Part shown: in pieces, positions 25,422 through 34,126 of the stretch | How the letters are laid out: each line of letters opens with the position of its first letter | Position numbering within the stretch: the first letter of the stretch is position 1 | Assembly (NCBI RefSeq): GCF_016862515.1 | Contig: NZ_BONC01000011.1 | Coordinates: 1-64,000 of the forward strand | Direction of reading: 5' to 3' | Length of the DNA: 64,000 bases | From: Asanoa iriomotensis | Lineage (GTDB): Bacteria > Actinomycetota > Actinomycetes > Mycobacteriales > Micromonosporaceae | Translations under genes and position numbers: made by a program | The notes under the pieces: model-generated | The model's database searches: none | Told to the model about the DNA's origin: nothing | What the model saw: the letters and a program-made list of their open reading frames with translations, nothing else

Positions 25422-25769
25422 GTGGCTGTGGATGACGGCGATGTTTGGACGTTGCACCGGCGGGACGGCGGCGAGAAGGTCGCTGATCTCGTGGTGAACG
25501 GTGGCGATTTCCCGTGGTTGAACGCCCGCGTTGATGCGTGCGACGGGTTCGCGGCGTTGCGGCCGCTCTTTGCCGAGGAGCTGCGGCTGCTCGGTGGCAT
25601 CGACGAAGATGTCGAGTCTTGGGAGCGTGCTTATGACGTGGTTCGGAACGCCGTGATGTTGCGGTATCCGGACGGGGAGGATGTTCCCGAGTTTCTTCTC
25701 CACGTTGACGGGGATGAAGCGTGGTGGCGGTGGAGTGACGAGCCCTTTGACGAGGAGGCGGAGCGATGA
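25422..25769 (+). CDS. Acidic hypothetical protein
   Basis: A 115-residue acidic protein with no signal or membrane segment; not recognised. It is rich in Trp, Asp and Glu, and the second half (AYDVVRNAVMLRYPDGEDVPEFLLHVDGDEAWWRWSDEPF) looks like a small cytosolic beta-rich domain. It overlaps the VOC gene (ATGA), so the two are co-translated. Confidence 0.7.
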   Translation: MAVDDGDVWTLHRRDGGEKVADLVVNGGDFPWLNARVDACDGFAALRPLFAEELRLLGGIDEDVESWERAYDVVRNAVMLRYPDGEDVPEFLLHVDGDEAWWRWSDEPFDEEAER

Positions 25770-26176
25770 GGACGCTGCACTTCGGGTTGCGGGTCGCCGA
25801 TCTCGAGCGGTCGCTCGCGTTCTACACCGGGTTGGGATATCGGGTGTTGGGGAGTGTGGCCGAGACTCCGTTCGGGAGTCTGACGATGATTCGGTTGCCC
25901 GGCGACGAGTTCGTGGCCATCGAGTTGGTGCACGACCCGGCTCGACCGCCGGCCGGCAACCGGCTCAACCACTTCGTCGTTCGGGTCGAGTCGATGGCCG
26001 GCGCCGTCGAGGCGCTGGCCGCGCGGGGCATCTCGGTCGAGGAACCGTCCTCGCCGGACGGCACGGCGGAGTTCCTGACCGCGTGGGTCACCGACCCCGA
26101 CGGCAACCGCATCGAGCTGGTTCAGTGGCCGCCGGGGCACTCCGATGGCATGAGCGAGTCAGACCTGGGCGGCTGA
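25766..26176 (+). CDS. VOC-fold (glyoxalase/bleomycin resistance family) protein
   Basis: A 136-residue metalloenzyme-like protein. TLHFGLRVADLERSLAFYTGLGYRVLGSV begins the first beta-alpha-beta-beta-beta unit, and NHFVVRVESMAGAVEALAARGI with WVTDPDGNRIELVQWPPGH forms the second. Metal-ligand positions (His4, Glu in VAIELVHD, His in NHFVVRV, Glu in IELVQW) fit a lactoylglutathione-lyase-like active site. The true substrate is unknown. Confidence 0.88.
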   Translation: MRTLHFGLRVADLERSLAFYTGLGYRVLGSVAETPFGSLTMIRLPGDEFVAIELVHDPARPPAGNRLNHFVVRVESMAGAVEALAARGISVEEPSSPDGTAEFLTAWVTDPDGNRIELVQWPPGHSDGMSESDLGG

Positions 26177-26183
26177 GCGCCGG

Positions 26184-26834
26184 TCAGCGATCGCATTCCG
26201 CTGCTCCTCCGCGAGGATTCGGGCGCGCAGCCAGTTCCTCCGCACCGCCCCGCCGGCGTTGGCCGAGCACGTCGACGATCTCGTCCGCGGTGGCGGCTGC
26301 CCGCAGTTCGCCCATCAGCTCGGCCTTCGGTCGGGGTGGCGGATCGTGTGGGAACCGCCGGCGCAGTCTGGCCACCTTGACGTCGCCTCGCGTCATGCAC
26401 GACGGGCATGGGCACGGGCGCCGGCCGTGGGCGTCCGGGAAGTAACGCCAACCCACTCCCTGCGGGACGGCGCGGATCCCCCGCACCTCGCCGGGCCGGA
26501 TCGCCCGTGGCACGAAGACCTCGTAGCCGCGCGGGTCGGCGACGCCGCGGATCCGGGCCACGGCCTCCGCGGCGACCACCTCGTCGGGTGCGGCGCGGTA
26601 GTGGCCCACCGTCACCGGCTCGTCGTCCGGCAGCCGCAACCGGACCGCGACCAGCACTCCCGGCTTCCAGCGTCGCAGCTCGCGGACCCACTGGTGGGTG
26701 AGCGTGTACGACGGCAGCACCGGCATGCAGTACACGCCGCGCCCGCCGGCCCGGCCGTGGCTGCGTGCCGCGATGCCCGAGCGCGCGACGCGTCGCGCCG
26801 TGGCCGCCGTGGTGACGTGCACGAACTCCGCCAT
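26184..26834 (-). CDS. Hypothetical protein with ADP-ribosyltransferase-like H-Y-E pattern and Cys cluster
   Basis: A 216-residue cytosolic protein of unknown function. It begins FVHVTTAATARRVARSGI (H6) and continues GGRGVYCMPVLPSYTLTHQWV (Y35); GYEVFVPRAIRPGEVRGI places E105. The order His, Gly-x-Tyr, then a Glu just before a V-P-R strand resembles the Tpt1/DarT/PARP-like ART fold. C141-P-C-P-S-C146 then suggests a metal knuckle, and AELMGELRAAATADEIVDVL ends the protein. It starts immediately after the AAC(3) stop (TAGATG), so it is the third gene of an operon. The enzyme call is inference. Confidence 0.65.
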   Translation of the reverse strand: MAEFVHVTTAATARRVARSGIAARSHGRAGGRGVYCMPVLPSYTLTHQWVRELRRWKPGVLVAVRLRLPDDEPVTVGHYRAAPDEVVAAEAVARIRGVADPRGYEVFVPRAIRPGEVRGIRAVPQGVGWRYFPDAHGRRPCPCPSCMTRGDVKVARLRRRFPHDPPPRPKAELMGELRAAATADEIVDVLGQRRRGGAEELAARPNPRGGAAECDR

Positions 26835-27647
26835 CTACGGCTTGCGGTTCTCGGCCATCCAGCGCTCCGCGAAGTCGACCGCCGCCCGCTGGGACATCAG
26901 CCGGGACAGTGCCCCGCCGACCCGGCCGACCCGGGCCGCGCCGGTTGCCTCGAAGTCCGTGCCCAGCAGCTCGAAGTCGCCCTCGTCCAGGTCGACGTCC
27001 TCCCACCAGACCCATTCCCGGTCGCCGTCCGCGGTCTGGACCGCGGCGCCCAGGCGGGCGTTCGGCGCCGACGGCTGGCGGTACTCCGCCAGGTGCAGCG
27101 ACGTGTTCGAGTCGTGGCCGACCCCGAGCAGCAGCACGTCGCCGTCCAGGCCGTAGATCTTGCCCAGCGGCGAGTCCGGGCCCAGCATCCCGGAGCGCGG
27201 CTGGCCGTAGACCACCTCCGTCGCCAGTCGGCCCAGTGCCGCGAACGACACCTGCGGGTGGTCGCTGCGTTGCGCGCCCGGCCACGTGCGGACCACCTCG
27301 GCCATGGCGCCCATCCAGCGGCTCGGCGTCACCGCCGGGTCGAAGCCCGGCATGTTGTCCCGGATGACCGGCCACCATTCCGCGGGTACGGGCGGCGCCT
27401 GCCACACAGCCGGGTCCGAATTGTCCGGGGTGTGCGTCGGCACCACCAGCGTGCCGTCCGGGCCCAGCGCGTCCCGCAACGCCAGCACCAGCGCGTGCGG
27501 GCCGCCCGCGATGTAGCCGACCGGCTTCAGCGACGCGTGCACCAGCAGCGTCGAGCCCGGGCGCACACCGAGCGCCAGCAGGTCCGCGGCCAACGACGCG
27601 CGCGTGTGCGGCAGCCGCGCGTCCGCCTCCGACGGGTGGTTGCTCAC
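26835..27647 (-). CDS. Aminoglycoside N(3)-acetyltransferase family protein
   Basis: A 270-residue member of the AAC(3)/YokD family, which moves an acetyl group from acetyl-CoA to the 3-amino group of 2-deoxystreptamine drugs. Family motifs seen are LLVHASLKPVGYIAGGPHALVLALRDALGPDGTLVVPTHT and LLLGVGHDSNTSLHLAEYR, the latter with the conserved His-Asn-Thr segment. Such genes are frequent in soil actinobacteria and may protect against aminoglycosides or act on other amines. It overlaps the hydrolase upstream by four bases. Confidence 0.88.
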   Translation of the reverse strand: MSNHPSEADARLPHTRASLAADLLALGVRPGSTLLVHASLKPVGYIAGGPHALVLALRDALGPDGTLVVPTHTPDNSDPAVWQAPPVPAEWWPVIRDNMPGFDPAVTPSRWMGAMAEVVRTWPGAQRSDHPQVSFAALGRLATEVVYGQPRSGMLGPDSPLGKIYGLDGDVLLLGVGHDSNTSLHLAEYRQPSAPNARLGAAVQTADGDREWVWWEDVDLDEGDFELLGTDFEATGAARVGRVGGALSRLMSQRAAVDFAERWMAENRKP

Positions 27648-28468
27648 GACGCCTCCGCGATCCGCGCCAGGATCGCCTGGGCGAGCACCTCCGGCTGCGC
27701 GTCCGTGACCCAGTGGTCGACGCCCGGCAGCGGCAGGAAGCGGTAGTCGCCGGTCACGTGGTCAGCGGTCGCCGCCGCCGCGAGCGCCCCCACCGCCACG
27801 TCCCGGTCGCCCCACACGTAGGTCGTCGGCCGCGTCACCGGACCCACCTTCACGAGGTCCTTGAACACCATGGCCCGGTACCAGTTGAGGGTCGCCGTCA
27901 ACGCCCCCGGCTCGAGCAGCGGCGCCGCGTACACCTCGATCCGTGAACCGACCCCGTCGAGCACCTTGCGCAACCCGGCACCGCCGTCGCGGGACAGGAC
28001 GTGCTCGGCCTTGCCGACCGTGCGGAACAGCTCGAAGTAGGACGATCTGCGCTGCTGGTCCGGGTCGGTCGACAGGGCGTGCGCGAACGCCGCCGGGTGC
28101 GGCACCGAGACCGCCGTCAGCGAACGCACCCGCTCCGGGTGCGAAGCCGCGAGCTGCCACGAGACCAGCGAGCCGAAGTCGTGGCCGACGACGTCCGCGC
28201 GCCCGCCGGCGAGCTCGTCGACGAACGCGACCGCGTCCAGAACGCACTCTTCCGCCCGGTACGCGTCGACCCCGCTCGGCCGCGCGCCCGGCGAGTAGCC
28301 CCGCTGGTCGATCGCGTACGTCCGCAGCCCGGCCGCGTTCAGGAACGGCGTCACGCCCGCCCAGAGCTGCCGGTTCGTCGGGAAACCGTGCAGCAGGATC
28401 ACCACCGGCCCGCCGGGCGGACCCCCTTCGGTGACCTCGAACGTCAGCCCCCGCACCTCGATCCGCAT
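27644..28468 (-). CDS. Alpha/beta-hydrolase (epoxide hydrolase-like)
   Basis: A 274-residue alpha/beta-hydrolase. VVILLHGFPTNRQLWAGV holds the oxyanion HGFP motif. The nucleophile elbow is VVGHDFGSLVSWQLAA, where Asp in place of Ser points to an epoxide hydrolase or haloalkane dehalogenase. The acid is likely in VWGDRDVAVGALA and the His in LPGVDHWVTDAQPE. It is the first gene of an operon with AAC(3) and the ART-like gene, and divergent from the riboswitch-controlled transporter. Substrate unknown. Confidence 0.88.
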   Translation of the reverse strand: MRIEVRGLTFEVTEGGPPGGPVVILLHGFPTNRQLWAGVTPFLNAAGLRTYAIDQRGYSPGARPSGVDAYRAEECVLDAVAFVDELAGGRADVVGHDFGSLVSWQLAASHPERVRSLTAVSVPHPAAFAHALSTDPDQQRRSSYFELFRTVGKAEHVLSRDGGAGLRKVLDGVGSRIEVYAAPLLEPGALTATLNWYRAMVFKDLVKVGPVTRPTTYVWGDRDVAVGALAAAATADHVTGDYRFLPLPGVDHWVTDAQPEVLAQAILARIAEAS

Positions 28469-28525
28469 GCGCGCGAGCGTACCGCCCGGGACCGGTGTTA
28501 GCCTGCAGAGACAACTTCACATCCG

Positions 28526-28608
<83 letters not shown>

Positions 28609-28690
28609 GGTCTTTCTCCAGCCGCGCCATGTCCGCCCAGGACATGGCGTGCGTCTTCTCCTGGTTCACCGAACTGGGAGGTCACTCGCC

Positions 28691-29272
28691 ATGAGCAACA
28701 CCGACAACCGCTGGCGTACGGTCGACATCGTCGTCGCCGCCGTCCTGGGCGTCGCCTTCGGCGTCGTCTTCTGGGCCTGGGGCCTCCTCTACAACGGGCC
28801 CGCCGACGCGATCCCCCTGCCGGCGCGCACGCTGCTCTACGGCATCTGGCTGTTGCCGGCCGTGCTCGGCGCGCTGGTCATCCGCAAGCCCGGCGCGGCG
28901 CTGTTCACCGAGACGGTCGCGGCGCTGGTCTCGGTCGCGTTCGGCACAGCCTGGGGCTGGACCCTCGTGTTGCAGGGGCCGCTCGAAGGGCTCGGCGCCG
29001 AGTTGGTCTTCGCGCTGTTCGCCTACCGGGTCTACCGGCTCCCGGTGGTCGCGCTGGCCGGTGGGGTTGCCGGGCTGGTGGCCGCGCTCTACGACGTCAT
29101 CTACTGGTACCCCGGCAACTCCTGGGCCAGCTTCGGCATCCCGTACCTCGCGATCACCGCGGCCAGTTCGGTGGTCATCGCCGGGTTCGGCGGGTGGGCG
29201 CTGACCCGGGCGCTGGTCAACACCGGCGCCCTCGACCGGTTCCCGGCCGGCCGCGAACGCGCGGCGGTCTGA
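28691..29272 (+). CDS. ykoE: ECF transporter S component, YkoE type (thiamine precursor)
   Basis: A 193-residue membrane protein with about six helices. The N-terminus VDIVVAAVLGVAFGVVFWAWGLLYNGPADAIPLP and the conserved ETVAALVSVAFGTAWGWTLVLQGPLEGLGAELVFALF fit YkoE proteins, which bind hydroxymethylpyrimidine or thiamine for an ECF transporter. The TPP riboswitch upstream and the YkoD and YkoC genes downstream complete a YkoEDC system. Confidence 0.92.
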   Translation: MSNTDNRWRTVDIVVAAVLGVAFGVVFWAWGLLYNGPADAIPLPARTLLYGIWLLPAVLGALVIRKPGAALFTETVAALVSVAFGTAWGWTLVLQGPLEGLGAELVFALFAYRVYRLPVVALAGGVAGLVAALYDVIYWYPGNSWASFGIPYLAITAASSVVIAGFGGWALTRALVNTGALDRFPAGRERAAV

Positions 29273-29275
29273 GCG

Positions 29276-30661
29276 TTGAGCGCCGTCGAACTCCGCGGCT
29301 TCGGCTGGCGGCACGCCGGCCGCAAGGCGTGGGCGGTACGCGGGGTCGACCTGCGCGTGGAGCGGGGCGAGCGGGTGCTGCTGCTCGGCCCCTCCGGCGC
29401 GGGCAAGAGCACCCTGCTCGCCGCGCTGGCCGGCCTGCTCGCCGACGACTCCGGCGAGCGGGAGGGCGTCGCGGAGATCGACGGGCTCGACACCCGCAAG
29501 GCACGCGAGCGGGTCGGCATCGTGTTCCAGGACCCGGCGACCCAGCTCGTCATGTCCCGGGTCGGCGACGACGTGGCGTTCGGTCTGGAGAACCGCGGCG
29601 TGCCGCGCGAGGAGATCTGGCCGCGGGTCGCCGAGGCGCTCGAAGCGGTCGGCCTCGCCCATCCGCTCGACCGCGACACCCACGCGCTCTCCGGCGGCGA
29701 GCAACAGCGGCTGGCGCTGGCCGGCGCGCTCGCGCTGCGGCCCGACCTGCTGCTGCTCGACGAGCCGACCGCCAACCTCGACCCGGCGGGCGCCGCGTTG
29801 GTCCGCGGTTCGCTGCGCCGGGCGCTGTCCCGGGACACCACGGTCATCATGGTCGAGCACCGGCTCGACGAGGTCGTGCCGTTCGTCGACCGGGTCGTCG
29901 TGCTCGCGCCCGGCGGCGGCGTCCGCGCGGACGGCTCCCCGGACCAGGTGTTCGGCACACTGGGCAAAGCGCTCGCGGACGACGGGATCTGGGTGCCCGG
30001 GCAGCCGCTGCCCCCGCCCCGCCGGGCCGCCGCGCCACCGGGCGAGGTGCTCGTCACCGCCGACCGGGTGGCGCTGGCACCACGGCTGGCGCCGACGGAC
30101 CTGTCGGTGCGCACCGGCGAGGCGCTCGCCGTGCTCGGCCCCAACGGCGCCGGCAAGTCCACGCTGGCCCTGCTGCTCGGCGGCCTGCTCAAGCCCACCG
30201 CCGGCCGGGTCGTGGCGTCGTCGGTGCTGGCCGGCGCCGACGCCGCCCGCCCACCGCACCGCTGGCGCGCCGCCGACCTGACGGCCCGGATCGGCTCGGT
30301 GTTCCAGGACCCGGAGCACCAGTTCGTCGCCTCGACGGTCCGCGGCGAGCTGGAGGTCGGCGGGCGGTCGCCGCGGGTCGTCGACGAGTTGCTGGCCCGG
30401 CTGCACCTCGACCATCTCGCGCGGGCCAACCCGTACACCCTCTCCGGTGGTGAGGCGCGGCGGCTGAGTGTCGCGACGGCGCTGGCCGCGGCACCGCGCC
30501 TGCTGCTGCTCGACGAGCCGACCTTCGGGCAGGACCGGCGCACCTGGATCGAGCTGGTCGCCCTGCTGTCCGACCTGCGCGACGAAGGGCACGGCGTGCT
30601 CGCGGTGACCCACGACCCGGCCTTCGTCGACGCGCTGGCCGATCGGAGGTTGGCGCTGTGA
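29276..30661 (+). CDS. ykoD: ECF transporter ATPase with two ATP-binding domains (YkoD type)
   Basis: A 461-residue fused ATPase. The first cassette has Walker A GPSGAGKST (38-46), signature LSGGEQQRLALAG and Walker B LLLLDEPTANLD; the second has GPNGAGKST and LSGGEARRLSVATAL. It powers the YkoE S component with the YkoC permease. TTG 29276 is the start: it lies just after the ykoE stop, and no ATG or GTG fits before the first strand. The stop overlaps the ykoC start (GTGA). Confidence 0.9.
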   Translation: MSAVELRGFGWRHAGRKAWAVRGVDLRVERGERVLLLGPSGAGKSTLLAALAGLLADDSGEREGVAEIDGLDTRKARERVGIVFQDPATQLVMSRVGDDVAFGLENRGVPREEIWPRVAEALEAVGLAHPLDRDTHALSGGEQQRLALAGALALRPDLLLLDEPTANLDPAGAALVRGSLRRALSRDTTVIMVEHRLDEVVPFVDRVVVLAPGGGVRADGSPDQVFGTLGKALADDGIWVPGQPLPPPRRAAAPPGEVLVTADRVALAPRLAPTDLSVRTGEALAVLGPNGAGKSTLALLLGGLLKPTAGRVVASSVLAGADAARPPHRWRAADLTARIGSVFQDPEHQFVASTVRGELEVGGRSPRVVDELLARLHLDHLARANPYTLSGGEARRLSVATALAAAPRLLLLDEPTFGQDRRTWIELVALLSDLRDEGHGVLAVTHDPAFVDALADRRLAL

Positions 30662-31458
30662 CGATCGCCGCCGTGATGCAGCGGTCGACCGCGCCGCTGG
30701 CCCGCCGCAACCCCGTCGCCAAACTGGTTGCCGCAACGGTCTTCGCGGTCGGCATCCTGTTCACATTGGACCCGTTGACCCCGGCGCTCGCGATCGCGGC
30801 CGAGTTGGTCCTGTTGCCGCTGTTCGGTGTCCGCTACCGCACCCTGCTGCGCCGAGGGTGGCCGCTGCTGCTGTCGGTGTTCGGCGTCGTGCTGACCACC
30901 ATCCTGTTCGGAGCCGACCGCGGCGGCGAGACGGTGTTCGGGCTCGGCCCGCTCGACGTGACCACGGGCGTGCTGGCCGTCGCGCTCGGGCTCGCGCTGC
31001 GGCTCGTCGCGCTCGCGCTGCCCGGCATCATGGTGTTCACCACCACGGATCCGACCGACCTGGCCGACGCGCTCGTGCAGAACGCCAAGGCGCCCGCCCG
31101 GTTCGCGATCGGCACCCTCGCCGCGTTCCGGCTCGTGCCACTGCTCGGGCAGGAGTGGCAGGCGCTGCGGATGGCCCGGCGGGCGCGCGGCATAGACGCC
31201 GGCGGCAACCCGGTGGCGGCGGCGCGGCTGTTCGCCTCGACGCTGTTCGCCCTGCTGGTCGGCGCGATCCGGCGCGGCACCCGGCTGGCGACCGCGATGG
31301 ACGCGCGGGGCTTCGACAGCGGCGTGTCGCGTACGCACGCCCGTGAGCAACGCTTCACCCGCGCCGACTGGGTGTTCGTGCTCGGCGCGGTCCTGCTCAC
31401 GGGAGCGATCCTCACGGTGAGCATCGCCACGGATACGTTCCGGCCCGTTCTCGGCTAA
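30658..31458 (+). CDS. ykoC: ECF transporter transmembrane (T) component, YkoC type
   Basis: A 266-residue T component with about five helices. It begins with polar MTIAAVMQRSTAPLARRNPVAKLVA, then hydrophobic helices. The two coupling-helix motifs typical of T components are seen near WQALRMARRARGIDAGG and RRGTRLATAMDARGFDSG, with A-R-R-A-R-G and A-R-G cores contacting the ATPase. It completes the thiamine-precursor transporter. Confidence 0.9.
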   Translation: MTIAAVMQRSTAPLARRNPVAKLVAATVFAVGILFTLDPLTPALAIAAELVLLPLFGVRYRTLLRRGWPLLLSVFGVVLTTILFGADRGGETVFGLGPLDVTTGVLAVALGLALRLVALALPGIMVFTTTDPTDLADALVQNAKAPARFAIGTLAAFRLVPLLGQEWQALRMARRARGIDAGGNPVAAARLFASTLFALLVGAIRRGTRLATAMDARGFDSGVSRTHAREQRFTRADWVFVLGAVLLTGAILTVSIATDTFRPVLG

Positions 31459-31496
31459 TGTCACCCACCGACGCGTGCGTGACGAGGCGGTGGACG

Positions 31497-32096
31497 ATGG
31501 GCGTACGACTGGCCGAAGTGACCGATCCGACGGCGGTCGACGCGCTCGCGCCGCCCGCGCACCGGATCCTGCAGGACCTGGTCTCCTCCGGAGCGGCGCT
31601 GGGTTGGGCGCTTCCGCCCGCCCAGAGCGAGGTCCGCGACTTGCTGACCGAGTTGGTCGAGGGCGCGGCGACGGCCGAGGCGGCGCTGCTGGTCGCCTAC
31701 GCGTCCGGTGACGACATCCCGGCGGCGGTGGGATTCGACCCGCCCAAGCCGCTCCCCGACGGCAGCGTGCTCGCCGGGCTCGGCTACTGGCGTCGCTACC
31801 AGCGGCAGACCCACCGGCCGCACGCCGATCTGGAGCGGGTCGCGGTCGCGGCCGGGCACCAGGGTCGCGGGATCGGCCGGGCGCTGACCGAGGGGTTGGT
31901 GGCGAGCGCGCGCAAGGCCGGCATCGAGGTGCTCACCCTCGACGCGCGCGGCGACAACGAGCGTGCGCTGACGCTCTATCGCACGCTCGGCTTCAACGAG
32001 TACGGGCGGCTGGTCGACTTCGTCGCGGTCGGGCATCTCCGCTACGACAAGGTTTTCTACGCGCTCGACCTGCGCCACCCCTGGCCCCGCTTGTAA
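31497..32096 (+). CDS. GNAT family N-acetyltransferase
   Basis: A 199-residue acetyltransferase. The acetyl-CoA site is VAVAAGHQGRGIGRALTEGLVASARKAG, with Q/RxxGxG/A, and the C-terminal GNAT strand is DARGDNERALTLYRTLGFNEYGRLVDFV. Substrate unknown. The ATG at 31497 gives a natural N-terminus; the ATG at 31458 overlapping the ykoC stop (TAATG) is an alternative. The stop codon is also the first codon of a 51-bp palindrome. Confidence 0.87.
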   Translation: MGVRLAEVTDPTAVDALAPPAHRILQDLVSSGAALGWALPPAQSEVRDLLTELVEGAATAEAALLVAYASGDDIPAAVGFDPPKPLPDGSVLAGLGYWRRYQRQTHRPHADLERVAVAAGHQGRGIGRALTEGLVASARKAGIEVLTLDARGDNERALTLYRTLGFNEYGRLVDFVAVGHLRYDKVFYALDLRHPWPRL

Positions 32097-32144
32097 GGAA
32101 CGGACCGTTGTTAACGCATAGCGTTAACAACGGTCCGTTCCTTA
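32094..32144. terminator. 51-bp perfect palindrome, probable bidirectional terminator/REP-like element
   Basis: Two 24-base arms, beginning TAAGGAACGGACCG at 32094 and ending CGGTCCGTTCCTTA at 32144, pair without mismatch around a 3-base ATA loop. It contains the GNAT stop codon TAA and ends 3 bp before the stop of the convergent small gene at 32148. It is far longer and less GC-rich than the other terminators here, so it may be a repeated palindromic element. Confidence 0.9.
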
Positions 32145-32147
32145 CTC

Positions 32148-32342
32148 CTAGGCCCGCCGGAAGGCGTAGCGCTTGGGCTGCGCCGCCGGCTTGCCGCGAC
32201 CGCCCTTTGTGGACGGCGTGGCGCGGTCGTGGCCGCGGTGCGACGAGGACTTGCCCCGCCGCGCCTCGCGGTTGCCGCCGAGGTCGAGGTCGGGCAGCTC
32301 CACGTTGGACAGATCGACGGTGAACTTGTCAGGTGCAGGCAT
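32148..32342 (-). CDS. Small basic hypothetical protein
   Basis: A 64-residue protein. The first third (MPAPDKFTVDLSNVELPDLDLGG) is acidic and extended; the rest is strongly basic (RR, KSSSHRGHDR, KRYAFRRA). GGAGG stands ten bases before the ATG, supporting it as real. It resembles short nucleic-acid-associated tails but no domain is recognised. It is convergent with the GNAT gene over the palindrome and downstream of uppS on the other side. Confidence 0.6.
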   Translation of the reverse strand: MPAPDKFTVDLSNVELPDLDLGGNREARRGKSSSHRGHDRATPSTKGGRGKPAAQPKRYAFRRA

Positions 32343-32522
32343 GCGAAGGCCTCCGCGAAGAGGTGGAGAACAGACGGATGCCCGGCGGCGTGCGCGAAAG
32401 AAGGTAGGAATGACGCCCCGGGCGCTCGAAGACTGCCGACGAAGCGGCAGACCGGCACACAGAAATCCCTGAGGGCATCAGTAACGCATGCGACGACGGT
32501 ACACCGCCGCCGCCGTGGTGCG

Positions 32523-33353
32523 CTAGGCCGTTTCCGGGGCGGCGGGCGGCGGCGCGATCGGGTTCGGGATCGCCCCGCCGAAGCGCCGGTCGCGCTTGGC
32601 GAACAGCTCGCACGCGTACCACAGGTGGCGCCGGTCGAAGTCGGGCCAGAGGGTGTCGAGGAAGACCAGCTCCGCGTACGCGGACTGCCAGAGCATGAAG
32701 TTCGAGGTGCGCTGCTCGCCCGAGGGCCGCAGGAACATGTCCACCTCGGGCACCTCGGGGTGGTAGAGGTAGCGCTGGATCGTCTTCTCGGAGATGCGGT
32801 CGGGGTCGACCTTGCCGGCCATGGCGTCGCGGGCGATCGCGGCCGCGGCGTCGGCGATCTCCGCCTGGCCGCCGTAGTTGACGCAGAACTGGAGCGTCAG
32901 CTTCGAGTTGCCGCGGGACATCTCCTCCGCGGTCTGCAGCTCCGAGATCACGCTCTTCCAGAGCCGCCCGGCCCGACCGGACCAGACGACCCGCACGCCG
33001 AGGTCGACGAGCTGGTCCCGCCGGCGCCGGATGACGTCGCGGTTGAAGCCCATCAGGAACCGGACCTCTTCCGGCGAGCGGCGCCAGTTCTCGGTCGAGA
33101 ACGCGTACGCGGTCAGGTAGGGAATCCCGATCTCGATCGCGCCCTCGATGGTGTCGAAGAGCGAGTACTCGCCACGCTCGTGGCCGGCGGTGCGGGGCAG
33201 GCCGCGCTCCTTGGCCCAGCGGCCGTTGCCGTCCATGACGATCGCGACGTGCTTGGGCAGGCTGCCCTCGGGGAGCTTCGGCGGCCGGGCGCCCGTGACG
33301 TGCGGCGTCGGCGGGCGCACCTCGCGGCGCGCGGCCAGGCGTGACCTGATCAT
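32523..33353 (-). CDS. uppS: Isoprenyl (undecaprenyl/decaprenyl) diphosphate synthase
   Basis: A 276-residue cis-prenyltransferase making the lipid carrier for cell-wall synthesis. [26 protein letters not shown] is the DGNGRW catalytic start, [12 protein letters not shown] and [23 protein letters not shown] are the family motifs. The start ATG at 33353 overlaps the recO stop (ATGA); the longer frame upstream is spurious. The recO-uppS order is conserved in actinobacteria. Confidence 0.94.
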   Translation of the reverse strand: MIRSRLAARREVRPPTPHVTGARPPKLPEGSLPKHVAIVMDGNGRWAKERGLPRTAGHERGEYSLFDTIEGAIEIGIPYLTAYAFSTENWRRSPEEVRFLMGFNRDVIRRRRDQLVDLGVRVVWSGRAGRLWKSVISELQTAEEMSRGNSKLTLQFCVNYGGQAEIADAAAAIARDAMAGKVDPDRISEKTIQRYLYHPEVPEVDMFLRPSGEQRTSNFMLWQSAYAELVFLDTLWPDFDRRHLWYACELFAKRDRRFGGAIPNPIAPPPAAPETA

Positions 33354-34126
33354 TTCGGTTCGTCCCCCGTCGTGCGATCGACCAGCGGCAGCGAGCGTAA
33401 CCCGCGCTCGAGGTGCCACTGCAGGTGTGCGGCGACCAGCCCGCTGCACTCGCGGCGCACGCCCGCGTCGGCCGCGTCGGCGACGTGCCAGTTACCGGAC
33501 GAGAGGGCGATCATCAGATCAAGCGTCGCGGGGGCGGGGTGAGCGGCACCCGGCGGTCGACAGTTCGGACAAACCGCCCCACCGGCGGGCACGGAGAACG
33601 CCTTGTGCAGGCCGCGAGTGCCACAAACCGCACATTCCGCCAACGCCGGCGCCCAGCCCGCCAGCCCCATGCCACGCAGCAGGTAGGCATCGAGCACCAG
33701 CGTCCCGGCATGCTCCCGCGCGGCCAGCGCCCGAATCGCACCGAGTGTGAGCAGGAACAACCGCAACGAGGGCTCCCGCTCGACCGGGGTGAGCCGCTCG
33801 GCGGTCTCGGCGATCGCGCTGGCGGCCGTGTAGCGGGGGTAGTCGTCGAGGAACCGCTTGCCGTAGAGCTGGACGGCCTCGACCTGACTGACGGTGTGCA
33901 GGCCGCCGCCGCCGTTGGGGTCGCCGGCGATCTGCAGGTCGACGTGCCCGAACGGCTCGAGCCGGGCCCCGAACCGCGAGGTGGTCCGCCGCACACCGCG
34001 GGCCACGGCCCGCAGCCGACCGTGCCGGCGGCTGAGCAGCGTGATGATCCGGTCGGATTCGCCCAGCTTCTGCACACGCAGCACCACCGCGTCGTCGCGG
34101 TAGAGCTGACGGCGATAGCCCGGCAC
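33350..34126 (-). CDS. recO: DNA repair protein RecO
   Basis: A 258-residue recombination mediator that helps load RecA via RecF/RecR. The N-terminal OB fold is [38 protein letters not shown]-terminal zinc ribbon is seen as [28 protein letters not shown] 34126 is used as start. The gene is coupled to uppS. Confidence 0.93.
   Translation of the reverse strand: MPGYRRQLYRDDAVVLRVQKLGESDRIITLLSRRHGRLRAVARGVRRTTSRFGARLEPFGHVDLQIAGDPNGGGGLHTVSQVEAVQLYGKRFLDDYPRYTAASAIAETAERLTPVEREPSLRLFLLTLGAIRALAAREHAGTLVLDAYLLRGMGLAGWAPALAECAVCGTRGLHKAFSVPAGGAVCPNCRPPGAAHPAPATLDLMIALSSGNWHVADAADAGVRRECSGLVAAHLQWHLERGLRSLPLVDRTTGDEPK

Noticed and set aside
28682-30736. Very long minus-strand open frame opposite ykoE and ykoD
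   Set aside because: It is the antisense of strongly conserved transporter genes and encodes low-complexity Arg/Gln-rich sequence.
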